NCBI RefSeq assembly: GCF_002934265.1
Contig: NZ_PTIX01000028.1
Coordinates: 1-64,000, forward strand
DNA length: 64,000 nucleotides
Origin: Actinokineospora auranticolor
Lineage (GTDB): Bacteria; Actinomycetota; Actinomycetes; Mycobacteriales; Pseudonocardiaceae
Direction of reading: 5' to 3'
The stretch's first letter is position 1, and the number at the start of each line of letters is the position of its first letter. Both the position numbers and the translations under genes were made by a program. This document shows positions 8,614-17,287 of this stretch, piece by piece. Below the pieces are notes generated by a model. It did not search any database. It saw nothing but the letters and a program-made list of their open reading frames with translations, and was not told the origin of the DNA.

Positions 8614-10166
8614 GGTCCGCGAACCGCACCATCGCCATCAGCGCGGGCGGGCTCGCCGTGCTGCTGGGCGCGCTGGACACCTACGTGGTGGTCAGCGTCA
8701 TCCGGCAGATCATCGACGACCTGCAGATCCCGGTGAACCGCCTGGAGCGGGTCACCCCGATCGTCACCGGCTACCTGCTCGGCTACATCGCCGCGATGCC
8801 GCTGCTCGGCCAGGCGTCCGACCGGTTCGGGCGCAGGCCGCTGCTGCAGCTGTGCCTGCTGGGGTTCCTGGCGGGCTCGGTGGTCACGGCGCTGTCCGGC
8901 GACCTGTCCGTGCTGGTCGCGGGCCGGGTCGTGCAGGGCGTGGCCAGCGGCGCGCTGCTGCCGGTGACCATGGCGCTGGCCGCCGACCTGTGGGACGAGC
9001 GCAAGCGGTCAACGGTGCTGGGCACCGTGGGCGCGGCGCAGGAGCTGGGCAGCGTGATCGGCCCGCTCTACGGCGTCGCCCTGGCCGCGCTGCCGCTGTG
9101 GTCCAGCGCCTTCGGCATCACGGGGTGGCGCGGGGTGTTCTGGGTCAACGTGCCGCTCGCGGTGCTGGCGATGGTCGCGGTTCACCGCACGGTGCCCGCC
9201 CGGGCGGCCACCGGCGAACGGGTGCGGGTCGACGTCGTGGGTGGTTCGCTGCTCGCGGTGGCGCTCGGGCTGGCGGTGGTCGGGCTCTACAACCCGGACC
9301 CGCGCAATTCGGTGCTGCCGTCGTGGGGTCTGCCGCTGCTGATCGCGGCCCTGGTGGCTTTCGTGGCCTTCCTGCTGTGGGAGCGCCGCGCGCGCACCAA
9401 GCTGATCGACCCGGCGGGCGTGGCGATGCGCCCGTTCCTGGCCACCCTCGCGGTGTCGGCGGCGGCGGGCGCGGCCCTGATGGTCACCCTGGTCGACGTC
9501 GACCTGTTCGCCCAGACCCTGCTGGGCAAGGACGACGAGGGCGGCGTCCTGTTGCTGCTGCGGTTCCTGGTGGCGCTGCCCGTCGGCGCCCTCCTCGGCG
9601 GCCTCCTCGCCGCCCGCTTCGGCGAACGGCTCGTGTCGGTCGTCGGCATGGCCGTCGCGGGAGCCGGATACCTGCTGATGGCGAACTGGCCGCAGGACCC
9701 CCTGACCGCCACCGGCCTCCTGGGCCTCCCCCGGCTGGACACCGACCTGGTGATCGCGGGCCTCGGCCTGGGCTTGGTCATCGCCCCCCTGTCCGCCGCC
9801 GCCCTCCGCGTGGTCCCGGCCCAACGCCACGGCGTCGCCTCGGCGGGCGTGGTCGTCGCGCGGATGACCGGCATGCTGGTCGGCATCGCGGCCCTGTCGG
9901 CCTGGGGCCTGCACCGCTTCCACAGCCTCACGGCGACCCTGAACGTGCCGCTGCCGTTCGGCAAGGACCCGGAGGTCGCGGCCAAGGAGATCGCCGACTA
10001 CCAATCGGCCCTCAAGGGCGCGCTGCTCACCCAGTACACGGAGATCTTCCTGATCACCGCCGTGGTCTGCTTCCTGGGTGCGGCCGTATCCCTCCTGATC
10101 AGCCGCGCCCGCCACTCAGACGAGCCACCCTCCGCGGTCCCCTTATCCGCCACCGCTTCCACCTGA
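8610..10166 (+). CDS. MFS exporter, P55 (Rv1410c)-like
   Basis: This 518-residue, 14-helix-type MFS protein belongs to the DHA2 drug/lipid exporter group. It has [17 protein letters not shown] in helix 1 and the loop signature [14 protein letters not shown] at 8610 overlaps the lprG stop (ATGA), indicating translational coupling. In M. tuberculosis the equivalent LprG-P55 operon exports triacylglycerides and lipoglycans and influences drug tolerance. Function here is inferred from family and operon structure. A rare TTA leucine codon lies near the 3' end (10143-10145). Confidence 0.87.
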   Translation: MRSANRTIAISAGGLAVLLGALDTYVVVSVIRQIIDDLQIPVNRLERVTPIVTGYLLGYIAAMPLLGQASDRFGRRPLLQLCLLGFLAGSVVTALSGDLSVLVAGRVVQGVASGALLPVTMALAADLWDERKRSTVLGTVGAAQELGSVIGPLYGVALAALPLWSSAFGITGWRGVFWVNVPLAVLAMVAVHRTVPARAATGERVRVDVVGGSLLAVALGLAVVGLYNPDPRNSVLPSWGLPLLIAALVAFVAFLLWERRARTKLIDPAGVAMRPFLATLAVSAAAGAALMVTLVDVDLFAQTLLGKDDEGGVLLLLRFLVALPVGALLGGLLAARFGERLVSVVGMAVAGAGYLLMANWPQDPLTATGLLGLPRLDTDLVIAGLGLGLVIAPLSAAALRVVPAQRHGVASAGVVVARMTGMLVGIAALSAWGLHRFHSLTATLNVPLPFGKDPEVAAKEIADYQSALKGALLTQYTEIFLITAVVCFLGAAVSLLISRARHSDEPPSAVPLSATAST

Positions 10167-10277
10167 CCGCGGGCGTGGGTCGCCGGGGGTGATCAGTGCC
10201 CGATGAGAAGCCCATTCAGCTTCTGCGGGTCGGACTAGGGACAAATACCGTTGGCGGTGGGATCGCGCGCCGGGATC

Positions 10278-11060
10278 ATGGCCTCCATGTGGACTGCTTC
10301 GGCGCGGCGACGGATCGGTGGGTTCGAGGAGCGGTTCGCTCGGGCCCAGGCCAGTTCGGTGGTCGAGCTGGGGTGGGGGTACGGCCTGCTGCAGCGGGAC
10401 TTCCTCGCCTCCTGGCACCACAACCGGATCGTCGTCACCGGGCCCGTCGACGCCGCCGAGGTGGTCGCGGCGGCGGACGAGGTGTTGGGCGGGGCCGGGG
10501 CCGCGCACCGGTTGGTGCAGTTCAACAGCGACGCCGCGGGCGACGCGGCTGCCGGGGTGTTCTCGGCGGCCGGGTACCAGGTGCACGAGCGGATCGTCGC
10601 GATGCTGCACTCCGGGGTGTTACCCGCGCGGGTGCCGAACCGGGTCGAGTCGATCCCGTTCGCGGAGCTGCGCCCCTCCCTGATCCGCGACTGGCGGGCC
10701 GACTACCCGGACGACACCGACGAGCAGATCGCCCAGTTGGCCGACCGGGTCACGCTCTACCAGCGCGGCGCGGACGTCTCCTTCCTCGGCATCCGCGACC
10801 GCGACGGCGAGGTCCTGGCCCGGGGCGAGCTGTACGTCGCCGACGGCGTCGCCCAGTTCGAGAACGTCATCACCCGCCCCGAGAGCCGGGGGTTGGGGTT
10901 GGGGCGCGAGCTCGTCGCGGAGGCCCTGCACCGGTCCCGGGACGCGGGCGCGGACCTGTGGTTCCTCATCGCCCAGGCCGTGGACTGGCCCCGGGGCTGG
11001 TACCGGCGCATGGGCTACCTGGACGGGCACCAGGTGCACGCCTACCAGCGCACACCCTGA
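10278..11060 (+). CDS. GNAT-family N-acetyltransferase
   Basis: This protein of about 260 residues has a C-terminal GNAT acetyl-CoA-binding motif A (RPESRGLGLGRELVAEAL), followed by a typical WYRRMGYLDGHQVHAYQR end. The N-terminal half appears to be a degenerate second GNAT-like lobe. The substrate is not predictable. ATG at 10278 was chosen; ATG 10287 and the upstream TTG 10251 and GTG 10257 are alternatives, and no clear ribosome site decides between them. The stop codon abuts the stop of the convergent protease gene with no base between. Confidence 0.75.
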   Translation: MASMWTASARRRIGGFEERFARAQASSVVELGWGYGLLQRDFLASWHHNRIVVTGPVDAAEVVAAADEVLGGAGAAHRLVQFNSDAAGDAAAGVFSAAGYQVHERIVAMLHSGVLPARVPNRVESIPFAELRPSLIRDWRADYPDDTDEQIAQLADRVTLYQRGADVSFLGIRDRDGEVLARGELYVADGVAQFENVITRPESRGLGLGRELVAEALHRSRDAGADLWFLIAQAVDWPRGWYRRMGYLDGHQVHAYQRTP

Positions 11061-12632
11061 TCACCCCGCGCGGCACTCGATGTCGGCCAGGGGCGCGCGC
11101 AGGTCGATCAGGTAGGTCGAGCCCGCGTCGTCGACGCAGGAGTTGCCGCCGCCCAGGAAGACCGTGTGCTGGTCGCCCACGTAGGTGATCAGGCGGGCCT
11201 TGAGGGCCTTGGCGAGGGTGACGCCCGACTCGTAGGGGGTCGCCGGGTCGCCGGTGGTGGACACGACCACGACCTCGGGCAGGCCGTCGACCTTGGGCTG
11301 GTGCGGTTCGCTGGTGTTGGGCACGGGCCAGAACGCGCACGTGTCGAGGGTTGGGATGGTCGGTTCGCTCGGGTCGGCCATGAACATGTCCTTGGACGCC
11401 TCCGCGACCTTGCGGGCGTTCTCCTCGACCTTCGCCCGGTCCGTCGTGCGGGGGTCGTCCACGCAGCGCACGGCGGTCAGCGCCGCCATGGTGTCTCGGT
11501 ACTCGCCCTGTTCGGAGCGGCCCAGGTACTCGTCGGCCATCTCCAGCAGGGTGCCGCCGTCGCCCTTCGCCAGTTCGTTGATGGCGCGTTCGAGGCGGGT
11601 CCAGCTCAGCTGGGAGTACAGCGCGGAGGCCATGGCGATGCCCGCGTCGGAGTACGAGAGCTTGCGGTCGCCGACCGCGAGCGGCGCGTCCCGCAGCGGG
11701 CGGAGCAGCTTCGCCAGCTCGGGCTCGGTCTTGACCTGGCACTTCTCCCGCGCCGCGCACCAGCCGAGGAAGGTCTTGAACGCGTCGTCGAAGCCCCTGG
11801 CCTGGCGGATGCTCGCGTCGACCGGGTCGGCCAGCGGGTCGACGGCGCCGTCGAGGACCATGGCGCGCACGTTCCCCGGGAACGCCTCGGCGTACGCGGT
11901 GCCGATCCGGGTGCCGTAGGAGTAGCCGACGTAGGTCAGCTTCTCCTCGCCCAGCGCCGAGCGCAGGACATCCATGTCGCGCACCACGTCCCTGGTGCCG
12001 ATGTTGGCCAGCACCTCGGTTCCGCCGCTGCGCTCGGTGCACCTGGCGACGAAGTCCTTGTTGCTCGCCTCGACCTGCGCGACCTCCTTGCGCTCCGGCG
12101 CGGAACGCTCGGCGTCGGTCTCGGCGGCGTTGCGGCAGCGCACGCGCGGCTCGCTGAGACCGACACCGCGCGGGTCGAAGCCGATGAAGTCGAACCGCTT
12201 GCCCAGTTCGCGGTCCTTGACCACGAACCCGAGGGTGGCCGCGGTGTTCATCCCCGAGACACCGGGACCACCCGGGTTCATGACCAGCGCACCGACCCGG
12301 TCCGGGCCGGTGGCGGCGCGGCGGAGCACGCCGATGGTGATCGCGCGGCCGTCGGGCTTGGCGTAGTCGAGCGGCACGGTGAGGCGGGTGCACAGGATGC
12401 CGGTCACCGCGTACGCCGCGCGGCTGTCCTCGTCGTAGGCCAGCGGCGGGCAGTCGGTCCAGTTCAGCGGCTGGCCGTAGAAGCGCTCCAGCCCCGCGGG
12501 CACCGGGCCCTTCGGACCGCGCTGCTCGAGCTGACCCGCACTCGGCGCGCCGTCGACGACGACGGTGCAGGAACTCAGTGTTACGGCCGCCAACAGCGGT
12601 GTGACCAGCGGAAAGCCGCGGGAGATGCGCAC
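11061..12632 (-). CDS. Secreted alpha/beta-hydrolase peptidase, Hip1/CaeA-like (copy 1)
   Basis: This 523-residue lipoprotein-type exported hydrolase has a signal peptide with lipobox LSS|C near residue 21. The alpha/beta-hydrolase core carries the nucleophile elbow GYSYGT, preceded by the oxyanion-hole region NPGGPGVSG. The C-terminal TAP-like domain contributes the acid (TTGDPATPY) and histidine (DQHTVFL). M. tuberculosis Hip1/CaeA is the best studied relative; it is a cell-envelope serine protease that cleaves GroEL2. The neighbouring 12661-14229 gene is a close paralogue with the same motifs in the same order, so this is a tandem duplication. The start is GTG at 12632. Confidence 0.85.
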   Translation of the reverse strand: MRISRGFPLVTPLLAAVTLSSCTVVVDGAPSAGQLEQRGPKGPVPAGLERFYGQPLNWTDCPPLAYDEDSRAAYAVTGILCTRLTVPLDYAKPDGRAITIGVLRRAATGPDRVGALVMNPGGPGVSGMNTAATLGFVVKDRELGKRFDFIGFDPRGVGLSEPRVRCRNAAETDAERSAPERKEVAQVEASNKDFVARCTERSGGTEVLANIGTRDVVRDMDVLRSALGEEKLTYVGYSYGTRIGTAYAEAFPGNVRAMVLDGAVDPLADPVDASIRQARGFDDAFKTFLGWCAAREKCQVKTEPELAKLLRPLRDAPLAVGDRKLSYSDAGIAMASALYSQLSWTRLERAINELAKGDGGTLLEMADEYLGRSEQGEYRDTMAALTAVRCVDDPRTTDRAKVEENARKVAEASKDMFMADPSEPTIPTLDTCAFWPVPNTSEPHQPKVDGLPEVVVVSTTGDPATPYESGVTLAKALKARLITYVGDQHTVFLGGGNSCVDDAGSTYLIDLRAPLADIECRAG

Positions 12633-12660
12633 GGCGCAATGGTGCCAGGCGGCAGTTCGA

Positions 12661-14229
12661 TCAGGGCGAGCAGCGGGTGCCCTCGGCGGGCAGGACGAGG
12701 TCGGCGAGGTAGGCCGACCCGGCGTCGTCGACGCAGCGGTGGCCCTGCAGGAACGCGGTGTGCTGGGTGGCCTCGTAGGTCAGCAGCCGCCCGCCGAGCG
12801 CCTTGGCCAGCGCGACGCCCGCGTCGTAGGGCGTGGCGGGGTCGCCCGTGGTGGAGATGACCAGGACCGGCGCCAGGCCGGTGGCCGTCGGCAGGTGCGG
12901 GGTGCTGGTGTTGGGCACCGGCCAGAACGCGCAGGCGTCGAGGCTGTCGGTGGCCGCGGCGCCGTCGTCGAGGAACGGGGCGGCGGTCTTGTAGGCCTGT
13001 TGTGCCTCCAGGACGACCGCCCGGTCGGTGATCGGCTTGTCGTCGACGCAGCGCACGGCCGTGAACGCGTCCTGGGTGGTCGTGTACCTGCCGTCGCGGC
13101 CGCGCTCCAGGTAGAGGTCGGCCAGCGCCATGAGGGTGCGGGCGCGGTTCTGCTTCAGCTCGTTGAGCCCGGTGTTGAGCGGCTCCCAGAGCTGCTCGGA
13201 GTACAGCGCCTGGGTGACGCCGGTGGTGGCGTCGGAGAACGACAGGCGCCTGCCGTCGCCCACCTCGACCGGGCGCTTGGCCAGCGGCCGGACCAGGTCC
13301 TGGTACGCGGTCTGCGCGCGGGTCGCGTCGCGGCCGAGCGCGCAGTCCTGCCGCTGCGCGCACCAGGCCACGAAGTCGTCGAACGCGGACTGGAAGCCGC
13401 GGGCCTGGGCGACGAGCTCGTCCACGCTGTCCTGGTCGGGGTCGAGGGCGCCGTCGAGGACCATGGCCCGCACGTTCCCCGGGAAGGCCTCCGCGTAGGT
13501 GGTGCCGATGCGGGTGCCGTAGGAGTAGCCGAGGTAGCTGAGCTTCTCCTCGCCCAGGGCCGAGCGCAGCACGTCGAGGTCGCGGGCCACGTCGCGGGTG
13601 CCGAGGTTGGCCAGCATCGCCGCGCCCTTGCCGGTGCGCTCGGCGCACTTGGCGGCGTAGTCCTTCTCCTCGGACTCGACCTTGGCGACCCCGGCCGCGG
13701 AGGTGTCCAGCTCGTCGTCGTCCGCGCGGTCGGCGTCGCGCTCGGCGTCGGTCAGGCAGCGCACGGTGGGTTCGCTGGACCCGACGCCGCGCGGGTCGAA
13801 GCCGATGAAGTCGAACCGCTGGTTGAGCGCGCCGACGCCGGAGAGCCGGGCCGCCGTGGCCAGACCCGCGGCGCCGGGACCACCCGGGTTGACGATCAGC
13901 GAGCCGATCCGGCGGTCGCCGTCGGCAGCTGATTTGCGCAGGACGCCGATGGTGATGGTGTCGCCGTCGGGCTCGGCGTAGTCGAGCGGGACCCGCAGGT
14001 GGGTGCACTGGACGCCCTTGGTCTGGCGCAGGGCCGCGGTGTCGTCGTCGGAGCGGCCGTAGCCGTCGCAGTTCGTCCAGGCCAGCTCCTGGCCGTAGAA
14101 ACCGGACAGCCCGCCGGGCACCGCGCCGCTGGGCCCGCGCCGCTCGACCTGCGGTTCCTCGGGCTCCGACGAGCAGCCGACCGCGAGGACCAGCAGGATC
14201 ACCAGGGCACTCGCAGGGCTCTTCCGCAC
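12661..14229 (-). CDS. Secreted alpha/beta-hydrolase peptidase, Hip1/CaeA-like (copy 2)
   Basis: This 522-residue protein is a paralogue of the gene 28 bp downstream. It has a signal peptide with lipobox LAVG|C (about residue 19), NPGGPGAAG, nucleophile GYSYGT, acid STTGDPATPY and catalytic-His region TQHTAFLQG, so all triad positions are present. It probably acts as an exported tripeptidyl/serine peptidase anchored at the membrane. GTG 14229 is preceded on the minus strand by CAGGAT at 7 nt, a possible leaderless -10. The 110-bp gap to secA2 is a divergent promoter region. Its exported nature fits next to secA2, but dependence on SecA2 is only a guess. Confidence 0.85.
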   Translation of the reverse strand: MRKSPASALVILLVLAVGCSSEPEEPQVERRGPSGAVPGGLSGFYGQELAWTNCDGYGRSDDDTAALRQTKGVQCTHLRVPLDYAEPDGDTITIGVLRKSAADGDRRIGSLIVNPGGPGAAGLATAARLSGVGALNQRFDFIGFDPRGVGSSEPTVRCLTDAERDADRADDDELDTSAAGVAKVESEEKDYAAKCAERTGKGAAMLANLGTRDVARDLDVLRSALGEEKLSYLGYSYGTRIGTTYAEAFPGNVRAMVLDGALDPDQDSVDELVAQARGFQSAFDDFVAWCAQRQDCALGRDATRAQTAYQDLVRPLAKRPVEVGDGRRLSFSDATTGVTQALYSEQLWEPLNTGLNELKQNRARTLMALADLYLERGRDGRYTTTQDAFTAVRCVDDKPITDRAVVLEAQQAYKTAAPFLDDGAAATDSLDACAFWPVPNTSTPHLPTATGLAPVLVISTTGDPATPYDAGVALAKALGGRLLTYEATQHTAFLQGHRCVDDAGSAYLADLVLPAEGTRCSP

Positions 14230-14339
14230 CGCAGTGATCCTGCCGGCCGGATGCGGAACTCACCTGCCGTGCTGCACCGTTAGGTGGCAGGACGAGAATT
14301 GCGTCACCGTTCGAGGACGAGGGAAGAGGGACGACCGAC

Positions 14340-16697
14340 GTGGCTGCGTTTCTGACACGGGTCAAGGGCGGGTTCCAGCGACTGCTGGAGCGCCCGTCGA
14401 CCGTCGACCTCAAGCGGTACTCCGACGTGCTGACCTCGATCGAGTGGCGCGAGGAGCGGGTGGCGAAGCTGTCGGACGCCGAGCTGACCGAGGCCGCCGG
14501 GGAACTGCGGGACAAGCTGCGCGACAAGCCGGGCAAGCCGGACGCCCAGGCCATGGTCGAGCTGTGCGCGCTGGGCCGGGAGGCCTCGCGGCGGGCGCTG
14601 GAGCAGCGGCCGTACGACATGCAGCTGGTCGGCGCGATGGAGCTGCTGCACGGCCGGGTCGTGGAGATGGGCACCGGTGAGGGCAAGACCCTCGCGGGCG
14701 CGCTGGCCGCCGCCGGGTACGCGCTGCAGGGCCGGTCGGTGCACGTCATGTCGGTCAACGACTACCTGGCCCGGCGCGACGCCGAGTGGATGCGGCCGGT
14801 GTACGAGCTGCTGGGCGTGTCGGTCGGCTGGGTCGACCAGGAGTCCTCCGCCGAGCACCGGCGCGACGCCTACGGCCGCGACGTCACCTACGGCGCGGTC
14901 AGCGAGATCGGCTTCGACGTGCTGCGCGACCGGCTCTGCGTGGACCCCGAGGACCTGGTGCAGCGCACCCCGGACGTGGCGCTGATCGACGAGGCCGACT
15001 CGGTGCTCGTCGACGAGGCCAGGGTGCCGCTGGTGATGGCGGGCTCGACCGACGACAACCAGGGCGACCCCGAGGTGGCCGCGGTCGTGCGGACCCTGCG
15101 CCCCGGCCAGCACTACGAGCGCGACGAGGACAACCGCAACGCGTGGCTGACCGGCCGCGGTGCCAAGGTCGTGGAGAAGGCCCTCGGCGACATCGACCTC
15201 TACTCCGGCGACCACTCCGACCGGCTGGCCGCGGTGAACGCCGCCCTGCACGCGCACGCCCTGCTCCAGCGGGACGTCGACTACATCGTCCGGGACGGCA
15301 AGGTCCACCTGATCAACACCTCCCGGGGCCGGATCGCCCTGCTCCAGCGCTGGCCGGACGGGCTGCAGGCGGCGGTCGAGGCCAAGGAGCGGCTCAAGCC
15401 GACCGAGAGCGGCGAGATCCTGGACTCCATCTCGGTGCAGGGCCTGGTCGGCCGCTACCAGCGGGTGTGCGGGATGACGGGCACGGCCCAGGCGGTGGCC
15501 GAGCAGCTGCGGGAGTTCTACGAGCTGAAGGTCTCGGTGATCCCGCCGAACAAGCCGTGCGTCCGCGAGGACGAGGCCGACCGCGTGTACGACACGATCG
15601 ACCACAAGGAAACGGCGCTGGTCGCGGAGATCGTCGCCCAGCACGAGACCGGGCGCCCGATCCTGGTCGGCACCATGGACGTCGCCGAGTCCGAGCGCAT
15701 CGCCGAGAAGCTGACGGCGGCCGGTGTGTCCAGCGTCGTGCTGAACGCGAAGAACGACGCCGAGGAGGCCGCGATCGTGGCCGAGGCGGGCGCGTTGAAC
15801 GCGGTGACGGTGTCGACGCAGATGGCCGGTCGCGGTACCGACATCCGGCTGGGCGGGGCGGAGGGGACCTCGGACGACCACGACAAGGTCGCCGAGCTGG
15901 GCGGTCTGTACGTGATGGGGTGCGGGCACTACCCGAGCAGCCGGTTGGACAACCAGCTCCGGGGCCGGTCGGGGCGCCAGGGCGACCCGGGCGGGTCGGT
16001 GTACTTCACCAGCCTGACCGACGACCTGGTCACGCAGTACGCGCCGGACGCCACCGCGGGCACCGAGGCAGACGACGACGGCCGCCACGACGACCCGACG
16101 TCCCGCCGGTTCATCGAGCACGCGCAGAAGGTCGCGGAGGGCGTCAACATCGACATCCACCGCAACACGTGGCGCTACACCCGCCTGATCGAGCACCAGC
16201 GCGGGCTGGTGCTGGCGTATCGGGATGACGTGCTGCACACCGACCTCGCGGCCAAGCAGCTCGCCGAGCGGCTGCCGGACCGGTGGAAGGAGCTGGGCGA
16301 GGACGTCGAGGAGGACGTGCTGGCCCGGGCGGCGCGGCACGTGGTGCTGTTCCACCTCGACCAGCGGTGGTCGCTGCACTTGGCGTTCCTGTCGGACGTC
16401 CGGGAGACGATCCACCTGCGGGCGCTGGCGCGCGAGACCCCGATCGACGAGTTCCACCGGGCGGCGATCGCGGAGTTCCGGGGGCTGTTGAAGGAGGTTG
16501 GGGACTCGGCGGTGGAGACGTTCGAGGAAGCGACGATCACGGCGGACGGGTTGGACCTGGAGCAGGCCGGGCTGCGGCGGCCGACGTCGACGTGGACGTA
16601 TCTGGTGCACGACAACCCGTTCGACTCGGACGCGGAGCAGGCGTTGCAGCGGGTCCGGGCGATGTTGAAGAAGGTGAAGACGGCGAAGCGGGCGTGA
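14340..16697 (+). CDS. secA2: Accessory Sec translocase ATPase SecA2
   Basis: This 785-residue DEAD-type motor ATPase has Walker A GTGEGKT at residues 111-117 and DEAD box at 217-220. The helicase C motif region (STQMAGRGTDIRL, then QLRGRSGRQGDPG) is intact. It ends in MLKKVKTAKRA and lacks the C-terminal CxC zinc tail of SecA1. Length and ending match actinobacterial SecA2 (778-808 aa), which exports a limited set of proteins in cooperation with SecYEG. GTG at 14340 follows an AGAGGGAC stretch that can serve as ribosome site. It is divergent from the exported proteases. Confidence 0.93.
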   Translation: MAAFLTRVKGGFQRLLERPSTVDLKRYSDVLTSIEWREERVAKLSDAELTEAAGELRDKLRDKPGKPDAQAMVELCALGREASRRALEQRPYDMQLVGAMELLHGRVVEMGTGEGKTLAGALAAAGYALQGRSVHVMSVNDYLARRDAEWMRPVYELLGVSVGWVDQESSAEHRRDAYGRDVTYGAVSEIGFDVLRDRLCVDPEDLVQRTPDVALIDEADSVLVDEARVPLVMAGSTDDNQGDPEVAAVVRTLRPGQHYERDEDNRNAWLTGRGAKVVEKALGDIDLYSGDHSDRLAAVNAALHAHALLQRDVDYIVRDGKVHLINTSRGRIALLQRWPDGLQAAVEAKERLKPTESGEILDSISVQGLVGRYQRVCGMTGTAQAVAEQLREFYELKVSVIPPNKPCVREDEADRVYDTIDHKETALVAEIVAQHETGRPILVGTMDVAESERIAEKLTAAGVSSVVLNAKNDAEEAAIVAEAGALNAVTVSTQMAGRGTDIRLGGAEGTSDDHDKVAELGGLYVMGCGHYPSSRLDNQLRGRSGRQGDPGGSVYFTSLTDDLVTQYAPDATAGTEADDDGRHDDPTSRRFIEHAQKVAEGVNIDIHRNTWRYTRLIEHQRGLVLAYRDDVLHTDLAAKQLAERLPDRWKELGEDVEEDVLARAARHVVLFHLDQRWSLHLAFLSDVRETIHLRALARETPIDEFHRAAIAEFRGLLKEVGDSAVETFEEATITADGLDLEQAGLRRPTSTWTYLVHDNPFDSDAEQALQRVRAMLKKVKTAKRA

Positions 16698-16769
16698 GCT
16701 GGCGACGGCTGAGCGTTGCGTGAGCTGGGCGCGTTGGGTTTGTCCGGCTGTTCGCGGAAAAGATGGGCG

Positions 16770-16913
16770 GCCTTGATTGAGTGAACTTGCTTTGCGCGGG
16801 GCCCCTGCGAGCCTGCGGTGGGGAAGAGCGGCGGGATGGACAAGCCACCCCACCCGCCGGAGAGCTTGGGCAGACTCGCTCCCCCACGCAAAGCAAGTCC
16901 ACCCAATCAAGGC
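16770..16913. repeat. 144-bp element with 27-bp terminal inverted repeats
   Basis: The left end (16770-16796, beginning GCCTTGATTGAGTGAACTTG) and right end (16887-16913) are inverted copies matching at 25 of 27 positions; both differences are A versus G, so the RNA would pair by G-U. Inner arms also match in part (GGCGGGATGG against CCACCCC-ACCCGCC), so the whole element could fold as one long hairpin. The size and ends suggest a small non-autonomous or palindromic intergenic repeat. No target duplication was found and no transposase is nearby. It could also act as a secA2 terminator. Confidence 0.6.
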
Positions 16914-17247
16914 GTATGACGGGGGCGCGTCGCGTTCTGGGGGGGCTTGGGCTCAAGCGGCGGTTGAGGGGTGGGTCCGGACAAGAGCGGCGAATTGGCG
17001 GGTCTGTCGGGCAGGCTGCCGGGACCAGGTCAGGCGGTTGGGCGGGCGGGGCGCTGGCAGTCGGGCAGTCGAAGAGCACGTCACATAGCGAAGTCGCGGA
17101 GTGCGGGTGGGTGCGGTGGACGGCTCGCGGCGCTTCCTCTCCTGCCTTTCACCCTGCCGTTCGGCGCTGGTGCCGCGCAGGCAAGCTCCACCCCCGGTGC
17201 CGACATCTATCGTGTTCCAAACGGTGGCGGGTCTGACTCCCGTCACA

Positions 17248-17268
17248 TTTTCGCCTCCCAGGCGAAAA
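17248..17268 (+). promoter_or_regulatory. Perfect 9-bp palindrome before nadE
   Basis: TTTTCGCCT (17248-17256), CCC, then AGGCGAAAA (17260-17268) form a perfect inverted repeat in otherwise GC-rich DNA. It ends 6 nt before the GGAGGA ribosome site (17275-17280) and 19 nt before the ATG of nadE. It may be an operator for an NAD-responsive regulator (NrtR/NdnR families regulate NAD genes in actinobacteria) or an RNA hairpin near the ribosome site. Which one is not known. Confidence 0.5.
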
Positions 17269-17287
17269 CATGGTGGAGGATGGTGGC

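Larger units (their letters stand above)
16698..17287. other. 590-bp gene-free region between secA2 and nadE
   Basis: No convincing coding sequence is present. The region holds the 144-bp inverted-repeat element at 16770-16913, a G-rich stretch (16920-17080), and the palindrome and ribosome site of nadE at its right end. Several overlapping open frames on both strands are low-complexity and lack start signals. Confidence 0.6.

Noticed and set aside
14304..16910. 868-codon minus-strand frame opposite secA2
   Set aside because: Antisense shadow of secA2, Arg/Leu/Val-rich with no recognisable motif.
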